64,000 nt of DNA from an uncultured Prevotellaceae bacterium (GTDB lineage: Bacteria > Bacteroidota > Bacteroidia > Bacteroidales > Bacteroidaceae): contig CACYYG010000013.1 in the NCBI GenBank assembly GCA_902778535.1, positions 1 through 64,000 of the forward strand, read 5' to 3'. This document shows, piece after piece, positions 58,759-64,000 of this stretch (position 1 is its first letter; each line of letters opens with the position of its first letter). Position numbers and translations under genes: made by a program. Below the pieces are notes generated by a model, which worked only from the letters and a program-made list of their open reading frames with translations, had not been told where the DNA came from and made no database searches.

Positions 58759-60204
58759 ATGACCGTCGTTCTCACCATCCTTGCCTATTTCGCCGCCCTC
58801 TTCGCCCTGAGCCGGTGGACGACGCGGCGTGCCACCAACGAAACATTCTTCCGTGGTGAGCGACGCTCGCCGTGGCGCATGGTGGCCTTCGGCATGGTGG
58901 GCGCTTCCATCTCAGGCGTCACCTTCGTCTCAGTGCCCGGCATGGTGCTGACGCAGGACATGGCCTACCTGCAGCTCTGCCTGGGCTTTATCCTCGGCTA
59001 CATTGCGGTGGCCTTTGTGCTGCTGCCTGTCTATTACAAGCTCAACCTCACCTCCATCTATACTTACTTGGGTGAGCGCCTCGGGCAGCGTTCCTACCTC
59101 ACGGGCGCCGGTTTCTTCCTGCTGTCGAAGATGATAGGCACGGCGGTGAAGTTCTACGTGGCCTGCCTCATCGTGCAGCAGTTTGTGATGAACGCCCTCG
59201 GCATACCTTTCGTCATCACCGTCGGCGTGATGGTGCTGCTCATCTGGCTCTATTCCCATCGCGGCGGTGTGCGCACGCTGGTATTCACCGATTCCTTTCA
59301 GACGTTCTGCCTCCTTGCGGCGCTACTCATTATTATATATATAGTGATGCAGCGCATGGGTTTTTCGCTCAGCGATGCCGTCAGTGCCATTGCTGCCGAC
59401 GAGCGTAGCCGCATCTTCGTGTTTGACGATTGGGTGAGCCGTCAGAACTTCTGGAAACAGTTGCTCAGCGGAGCTTTCATCGTGGTGGTGATGACGGGTC
59501 TCGACCAGGACATGATGCAGAAGAATCTCACCTGCCGCACCCTGCGCGAGGCACAGAAGAACATGTGCTCCTACGGCGTTGCCTTCGTGCCTGTCAACCT
59601 GCTCTTCCTCTCCCTTGGCATCTTGCTTGCCCAATACTTCGAAGGAACAATGTCCGACGTTCAATGCTCAATGCTGAAAGGCGACGAGCTGCTGCCGATG
59701 TTCGTACAGACGGCCGGCTCCACGCTTGTGCTGGTGCTCTTCACGTTAGGCATTGTCGCTGCCTCGTTCTCTTCTGCCGACTCCGCGCTCACCGCCCTCA
59801 CCACCAGCTACTGCGTCGACATACGCCAACGACCTCAGGACGAGCGCCTGCGCCGACGCGTGCATATTGTGATGTGCCTGCTGCTTGTGGGGTGCATCCT
59901 CGCCATCCGTGCTGCCGGTTCAGCGTCGCTCATCGATGCCATCTACACCATCGTTTCCTACACCTACGGCCCGTTGCTGGGCCTCTTTGCCTTCGGGCTC
60001 TTCACCCGTCGCGGCGTGCGCGACCGGCTGGTGCCTTTCGTCTGCATAGCCTCGCCGCTGCTCTGTTTTCTTCTCGACCAGCTTTGTGTCAGACTCTTCA
60101 GCTATCGCTTCGGCTACGAGTTGCTGCTGCTCAACGGCCTTATTACCTTTGTTGGCTTAACAGTTTTGCGGAGCAACGTGAAGGTGGCTTCTGAAAAGGA
60201 ATAG
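58759..60204 (+). CDS. Sodium/solute symporter (SSS family)
   Basis: A 481-residue inner-membrane transporter of the LeuT-fold SSS family, about 13 helices. Characteristic segments: FRGERRSPWRMVAFGMVGASISGVTFVSVPG, VTVGVMVLLIWLYSHRGGVRTLVFTDSFQ and ASFSSADSALTALTTSYCVDI (the Na2-site helix with Ser/Ser/Asp). The substrate is unknown; relatives take up sugars, amino acids or nucleosides. A TTCAATGCTCAATGCTGAA word (59660-59678) is translated as VQCSML in a loop. Confidence 0.88.
   Translation: MTVVLTILAYFAALFALSRWTTRRATNETFFRGERRSPWRMVAFGMVGASISGVTFVSVPGMVLTQDMAYLQLCLGFILGYIAVAFVLLPVYYKLNLTSIYTYLGERLGQRSYLTGAGFFLLSKMIGTAVKFYVACLIVQQFVMNALGIPFVITVGVMVLLIWLYSHRGGVRTLVFTDSFQTFCLLAALLIIIYIVMQRMGFSLSDAVSAIAADERSRIFVFDDWVSRQNFWKQLLSGAFIVVVMTGLDQDMMQKNLTCRTLREAQKNMCSYGVAFVPVNLLFLSLGILLAQYFEGTMSDVQCSMLKGDELLPMFVQTAGSTLVLVLFTLGIVAASFSSADSALTALTTSYCVDIRQRPQDERLRRRVHIVMCLLLVGCILAIRAAGSASLIDAIYTIVSYTYGPLLGLFAFGLFTRRGVRDRLVPFVCIASPLLCFLLDQLCVRLFSYRFGYELLLLNGLITFVGLTVLRSNVKVASEKE
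59660..59678 (+). repeat. In-frame TTCAATGCTCAATG word in the symporter
   Basis: TTCAATGCTCAATGCTGAA is two and a half copies of a 7-base word (TCAATGC). Translated as part of SDVQCSMLKGDE in a loop of the symporter. Confidence 0.5.
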
Positions 60205-60261
60205 GCCTCGCAAATGGTTTCCCCAATGCCATTCAGTAAAAAAAACGTTTCGTACACGTTT

Positions 60262-60324
60262 CGTACACACGACGTGTACTAAAAGTACACACGGTGTGTA
60301 TTTTTAGTACACACGGTGTGTACG
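60262..60324. repeat. Palindrome triplet with 22-bp period, cluster 3
   Basis: Three 19-bp words start at 60262, 60284 and 60306: CGTACACACGACGTGTACT, AGTACACACGGTGTGTATT, AGTACACACGGTGTGTACG, with AAA and TTT spacers. Against cluster 1 the consensus differs by AC to CA in the left arm and GT to TG in the right arm, preserving symmetry. It lies 57 bp after the symporter stop. Confidence 0.95.
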
Positions 60325-60427
60325 AAAATAAAACTACGTCCTCACGTTTTCAGCGTACATGGCGGTATCATTGTGGATAACCATTTCAAAAAAAACTCGG
60401 TGAGATTTGGGAGGCGACGCTAAAAAT

Positions 60428-60478
60428 AGCAGGCAATGAGAAAACCGAATTTGATTATCTCATTGCCTGCTTTCTTTT
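60428..60478 (+). terminator. Strong hairpin terminator after the symporter
   Basis: AGCAGGCAATGAGA (60428-60441) pairs perfectly with TCTCATTGCCTGCT (60458-60471), followed by TTCTTTT; the other strand also has ATTTTTA, so it may work in both directions. Confidence 0.8.
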
Positions 60479-60499
60479 AGAGGCGTATGAAATGTCATA

Positions 60500-60528
60500 A
60501 CATAGGTACACCTGCTATGTACCTATGT
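60500..60528. repeat. Inverted repeat ACATAGGTACA / TGTACCTATGT
   Basis: An 11-bp perfect stem with a 7-base loop, 34 bp after the stop of the small gene at 60563-60733 (minus strand). Probable 3' structure of that gene or a regulator site. Confidence 0.7.
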
Positions 60529-60562
60529 GAATCGATGCAATCCAATGGCGATGTTCAATTAC

Positions 60563-60733
60563 TTAATCATCCCAGTCGTCAAAGCCGCGGGAGCGAGCCT
60601 CGCCAGAGTTGCCGCCACCGTATTTGATGCCAGTGCCTTCGCTCTTCACATTTCTAACGGTTCCGCAGATGAGCCCCTGAGGCTGCATGTGCATAATAAT
60701 CATGCTGGGGGTTTGATAATTTTTCTTGTTCAT
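60563..60733 (-). CDS. Small SRGFDDWDD-tailed protein
   Basis: A 56-residue frame starting MNKKNYQTPSMIIMHMQPQG, with KYGGGNSGEARSRGFDDWDD at its end. Bacteroidales genomes contain many short proteins of this plan: K/N-rich start, YxxP, a Gly-rich middle and an acidic ARGFDDW-type tail; function unknown to me. It has an upstream TAACTTTG box (60762-60769) and a hairpin downstream, supporting a real gene. The Gly-rich, short form resembles peptide-precursor genes, but no maturation enzyme lies nearby. Confidence 0.65.
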   Translation of the reverse strand: MNKKNYQTPSMIIMHMQPQGLICGTVRNVKSEGTGIKYGGGNSGEARSRGFDDWDD

Positions 60734-60761
60734 GATTTCTACATATCCTAAAATGTTGGTG

Positions 60762-60769
60762 CAAAGTTA
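60762..60769 (-). promoter_or_regulatory. -7 box upstream of the small protein gene
   Basis: TAACTTTG on the minus strand, 28 bp before the ATG. A TTTG at the usual distance is not clear. Confidence 0.45.
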
Positions 60770-60830
60770 GAACTTTTTTGACAAATTATAAGATAAATTG
60801 ACGTTAAATATGCTAAAATAGGAAACAAAG

Positions 60831-63209
60831 CTACTGACGGCTTTCCTGATTTAACATATCCTGGGCGCCCGGCAGCTCCATGCTGTCGTTCTTGATATGA
60901 ATGTCGCGCTGCGGGAAAGGAATCTGAATGCCGTTGCTGCGCAGGGTGTCGTAGATGGATTTCAGGACATCGCTGACAACGTAGATGCGCTTCACGGCAT
61001 CGGCCCAGACGTAGAGCTTGAAGTCGATGCTCGACTCGCCCATAGCTGCAACGACGCTCTTGGCACGCTTCTTGTGGTCGGTCCAGGGGTGACGCATGTT
61101 GTTGACAGTGTCGTCAACCATCTGTATGACATCGTGCAGGTTGGAGCCGTAGGCCACGCTGTAGTTGATGGCGGTGAGCACATAGCCGTGGTTGCGCGTC
61201 AGGTTCTTGTAGTTCTTTGAGAAGAGCTGGCTGTTCTGGAAGGTGATGACCTCGCCGTAGAGTGTCTCGACGACGGTGGCGGTATAGCTGATGGACTTGA
61301 CCCTGCCCACTGTGCCGTCAATCTCGATCCAGTCACCCACCTTTACTCGGCCAGCCATGAGTGTGGCGCCGTAGTAGATGTTCTCGATGATGTCCTTCGA
61401 AGCGAAGCCGATACCTGTGGAAAGGCCGCCTCCGATAGCCAGAAGCCACGCCACGCTGATGTGCAGGACTGAGAGCGACATCATCAGCCAGATGCCCCAC
61501 ACCAGCACCTGTATGACGTTCTTGCCCATTACCTCGCGGCTGGCGGCTGTGGTGGGGTCAGAGGTCTGGAAGTGCAGGCTCATCAGCGAGAGGATGGTAC
61601 TGGCGATGTATCTGAACAGGAACCACAGGCTGACCACCATTGAGAGTTTGATGATGCTCACCTTGAGGTTCTCGAGGTTGATGAAGTCGTGGCGGAATAT
61701 CTGCCAGCAGATGTCGCCCAGATTGAAGACGTCGGCAGCCCAGTAGATGGACAGCATGACGGAGCCTACACCGATGACGGGCAGCACTACCTTGGAGAGC
61801 AGCAGGTAGAACCACGACTGTGTGACGGGCTTCTCCAGATATTTGTGGCGATTGCCGTAGAGATTGAGGTAGCTGATGAGGCAAGTGATGGTGAGGATGC
61901 ATGTCAGCTGCATGATCCACCAGATGAGTATCTGCACCGACAGCAGCGTGTAGCCCACCCACGAGCAGATGAGTGCGAAGATGAAGATGGCCATCGAGAT
62001 GTAGGTGTAGAACATGTCGGAGCGCGGAACGTTCCTGTTGTGCTTGCGAATGACGAGCCATTGCCAAATGGCGCAAAGCAGCAGAATGGCGGGGAAGGCC
62101 ATGTTGACCAGCTCGTAGGGGATGAGCACGATGCGGAAGGCAATGACGATGAAGCCTATCACGACCAATGGCGAATAGATGTGGAAGGCGCTGCGTATCT
62201 GGTCGCCGTTGACACGCAGGAGCAGCGAGATGAGGATGACACCCAGGAGCCAAGCATACTCGATGAGCAGGCCGCTGGCCATGATGAAGAAGTTCTGCTG
62301 CAGCGTTGCCCTCATGATGCCTAAGACGGCGGCGAAGGTGACGGTGGTGGTGGCCATGATGATGCAGGAGCGCTTCTTCAGGAACTCAGTGGTGTGGAAC
62401 CGTTTCGGCATAAAGCGGAAGACAATCATGTTGAGCACGATGGCCATGACGATGTAGAAGATGATCATGGCGAAGAGCCGCAGGATGACGGTGGAGTCCC
62501 AGTCGGACTTCTGGTTCGAGGGCCGGTATTTCTCGGCCAAGGCCACCTGCACCTCTTCCCAGCGGGTGGAGAAATTCCTCAGCAAAGAGAAGTAGTTCTC
62601 GCCGCCATTGCGGAAGATTCCCGTCTGTATGTCGTTGTAGCGGCGGTTGGCATAGTCGTTCAGATAGCGCAGTCGCTGCTCGGTGTTCTCATAGAGGCTC
62701 ATGTATTCCATCACCTGCGCCTTCGCTTCAGTGTGCGTGTTGCGGATGCTGGTGGCCAGCGTCAGACAGACTGTACGGTTGATCTTTGCCTGGTCGTCGA
62801 GCATGTTAGGACGAATATGGCGCAGACTGGTCACCAGGCTGTCGTACTTCTCTATCTCTACGTCCAAGGCTTCGATATAGGTCTTGAAGGGCAGCTGCTG
62901 ATGCTGGAACGTGAGGTACTGCTCGGTGGCTTCGTGGCAGGCGTAGGTAAGGTCGAAGACATAGTTATTCTGCTGAGAATAGAGCATCAGCGAGTTCTGA
63001 TTGCTGCGCTTGATGGTCTCCCTGAGCTGTTGTATGATGTCCTTCGTCTGCTGCTTGCGCAGCTCGGCCTGACTGCTCAGCTCCTGATAGCGCTCGGTCA
63101 GCTCTGCACGAAGCACGCTCAGCGTCTGCTCCAGGTTCTGCTCCTTCAGCACGGCCTGTGCCTCGATGATGAAGAGGAACAGGAACAATATGGTGATAAG
63201 TCTCTTCAT
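60831..63209 (-). CDS. Large mechanosensitive channel (MscS family)
   Basis: A 792-residue inner-membrane protein with a signal peptide (MKRLITILFLFLFIIEAQA), a long coiled-coil periplasmic part (about 25-230), about ten membrane helices (about 240-570) and the MscS core (about 575-780). The pore helix and beta domain read GGGLSTGIGFASKDIIENIYYGATLMAGRVKVGDWIEIDGTVGRVKSI. It resembles the large MscK/MscM-like channels that release solutes on osmotic downshock. The prmA stop is 1 bp upstream, so they share a transcript. Confidence 0.92.
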   Translation of the reverse strand: MKRLITILFLFLFIIEAQAVLKEQNLEQTLSVLRAELTERYQELSSQAELRKQQTKDIIQQLRETIKRSNQNSLMLYSQQNNYVFDLTYACHEATEQYLTFQHQQLPFKTYIEALDVEIEKYDSLVTSLRHIRPNMLDDQAKINRTVCLTLATSIRNTHTEAKAQVMEYMSLYENTEQRLRYLNDYANRRYNDIQTGIFRNGGENYFSLLRNFSTRWEEVQVALAEKYRPSNQKSDWDSTVILRLFAMIIFYIVMAIVLNMIVFRFMPKRFHTTEFLKKRSCIIMATTTVTFAAVLGIMRATLQQNFFIMASGLLIEYAWLLGVILISLLLRVNGDQIRSAFHIYSPLVVIGFIVIAFRIVLIPYELVNMAFPAILLLCAIWQWLVIRKHNRNVPRSDMFYTYISMAIFIFALICSWVGYTLLSVQILIWWIMQLTCILTITCLISYLNLYGNRHKYLEKPVTQSWFYLLLSKVVLPVIGVGSVMLSIYWAADVFNLGDICWQIFRHDFINLENLKVSIIKLSMVVSLWFLFRYIASTILSLMSLHFQTSDPTTAASREVMGKNVIQVLVWGIWLMMSLSVLHISVAWLLAIGGGLSTGIGFASKDIIENIYYGATLMAGRVKVGDWIEIDGTVGRVKSISYTATVVETLYGEVITFQNSQLFSKNYKNLTRNHGYVLTAINYSVAYGSNLHDVIQMVDDTVNNMRHPWTDHKKRAKSVVAAMGESSIDFKLYVWADAVKRIYVVSDVLKSIYDTLRSNGIQIPFPQRDIHIKNDSMELPGAQDMLNQESRQ

Positions 63210-63210
63210 A

Positions 63211-64000
63211 TCAGTTGATTCTAAACTTTAGGCAAGACCAGCCATCTTCTTCTTTCTCATCTTCCAAGTGCATTCCCAGTTCTCGTGCTTTGGCTTCTAA
63301 AAGAGGGACATCTTCCCTGTAGAAGCCGCTGAGCAGCATGGTGCCCCGGTACTGCGGCAGCGCCTGGCGCATCTGCTGCATGTCGGCCAGGAGAATGTTG
63401 CGGTTGATGTTGGCCGCCACCACGTCGAACTTGCGCTGGAGCTGGCGGATGACGCCGGCATTGCCCCAAACGGATGTGAACTGCTGATCGACGCCGTTCA
63501 GCCCGGCATTGTGTCTGGCGTTCTCCACGCTCCATTCGTCAATGTCGTAGCCCACAGCCTCTGTTGCACCATATTTCAATGCAACGATGCTGAGTATGCC
63601 AGTGCCAGTGCCGCAGTCGAGCAGCGTCTTGCCATCCATTCCCAAGTCTATCAGCGCCTGGCACATCATGCGCGTGGTGGCGTGATTGCCTGTGCCGAAA
63701 GCCTGGCGGGCCTCAATGATAATGGTGGAGGGCGAAGGGTTGAAGGAGGAGGGTGGGGGAAGGTGGCGCCCGTCATATATTATAAGATGTGTACCCACGT
63801 TGATGGGCTCGAAGCCTTCCTTCTCCCATTGTTCGTTCCAGTCGCGGTCGGGAGCGTCGTTCACTTCATAGCCGATGCTTACGCCCTGCTCTTCGCCAAA
63901 GGGAAAAGAATCAAGCACGTTGCGCAGAGCCGCCTCGTCAAAGAGGTCGCGCTGTACATAGCCAGTCAGGCCCTCGTCATTCTCTTCAAAGGTCTCAAAA
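63211..64000 (-). CDS. prmA: Ribosomal protein L11 methyltransferase, N-terminus beyond the window
   Basis: Methylates ribosomal protein L11. The visible 263 codons run without a stop from the right edge to the TAA at 63211; an ATG at 63918 is internal, since the frame continues upstream (FETFEENDEGLTGYVQ). Motifs: EARQAFGTGNHATTRMM (substrate/AdoMet site), LDCGTGTGILSIVAL (motif I), VAANINRNIL (NIxxN catalytic block). A C/T-rich word (63728-63764) gives the loop LPPPSSFNPSPST before the conserved EARQAFGTG. Co-transcribed with the MscS gene. Confidence 0.93.
   Translation of the reverse strand, partial: FETFEENDEGLTGYVQRDLFDEAALRNVLDSFPFGEEQGVSIGYEVNDAPDRDWNEQWEKEGFEPINVGTHLIIYDGRHLPPPSSFNPSPSTIIIEARQAFGTGNHATTRMMCQALIDLGMDGKTLLDCGTGTGILSIVALKYGATEAVGYDIDEWSVENARHNAGLNGVDQQFTSVWGNAGVIRQLQRKFDVVAANINRNILLADMQQMRQALPQYRGTMLLSGFYREDVPLLEAKARELGMHLEDEKEEDGWSCLKFRIN
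63728..63764 (-). repeat. In-frame C/T-rich word in prmA
   Basis: On the minus strand CCTTCCCCCACCCTCCTCCT followed by TCAACCCTTCGCCCTCC. It gives a Pro/Ser loop at a position where relatives have a short turn. Confidence 0.45.

Overview
The window looks like a chromosome segment of a Bacteroidales bacterium, most likely Prevotella or a close relative. The evidence is the repeated Bacteroidetes-type promoter (TTTG, 19-20 bp, TAnnTTTG), a tmRNA whose tag ends YALAA, an RseC plus six-subunit Rnf operon, many secreted GH2/GH5/GH29/GH43/GH127 enzymes, and an exported C1B peptidase style common in gut Bacteroidetes. No phage, insertion sequence, CRISPR array, rRNA or tRNA gene is visible.

Layout. 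1-2.7 kb: left-edge fragment, glutamine synthetase (-), relic of an ATPase gene, deoxyribosyltransferase-like protein. 2.7-8.5 kb (+): coaBC, radA, a substrate-binding lipoprotein and a large TPR protein, joined by ATTGAAGA repeats. 8.5-15 kb (-): GH29-GH127-GH2 glycosidase operon. 15.1-15.7 kb: first copy of a long dispersed repeat. 15.7-18.4 kb (-): Xaa-Pro aminopeptidase and exported aminopeptidase C. 18.5-22.5 kb (+): KefB-like antiporter, tmRNA, BASS transporter, zinc-ribbon protein. 22.5-27.2 kb (-): fabD, 5'-nucleotidase, small beta-grasp-like protein, rpe, fmt. 27.2-33.1 kb (-): second repeat copy, large beta-galactosidase, ClC channel, acidic protein. 33.3-38.9 kb (+): rseC and rnfBCDGEA. 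38.9-39.5 kb: third repeat copy. 39.7-45.4 kb (+): split ppGpp synthetase and hydrolase, PP2C/HATPase sensor, STAS protein, queC, outer-membrane barrel. 45.6-46.6 kb: fbaA. 46.7-52.8 kb (-): ECF sigma factor, dual-domain esterase, dual-domain GH5-GH43 enzyme, RNA methyltransferase. 53-60.2 kb (+): aminopeptidase C, ansA, uvrA, cdd, sodium/solute symporter. 60.2-64 kb (-): small SRGFDDWDD protein, MscS channel, prmA (cut by the window edge).

The genes are mostly core metabolism (Rnf ion pump, CoA, nucleotides, glycolysis, translation, repair) mixed with plant-polysaccharide enzymes. Most unusual are the non-coding structures: (1) period-8 repeats that supply the stop codon of one gene and the TTG start of the next; (2) short repeat families, normally intergenic-looking, read in frame inside conserved genes (rnfC, uvrA, fmt, GH29, lacZ, TPR, symporter, prmA); (3) three 3'-gene clusters of palindromes with an exact 22-bp period, with compensatory changes between clusters; (4) a ~450-550 bp three-copy repeat with nested hairpins.
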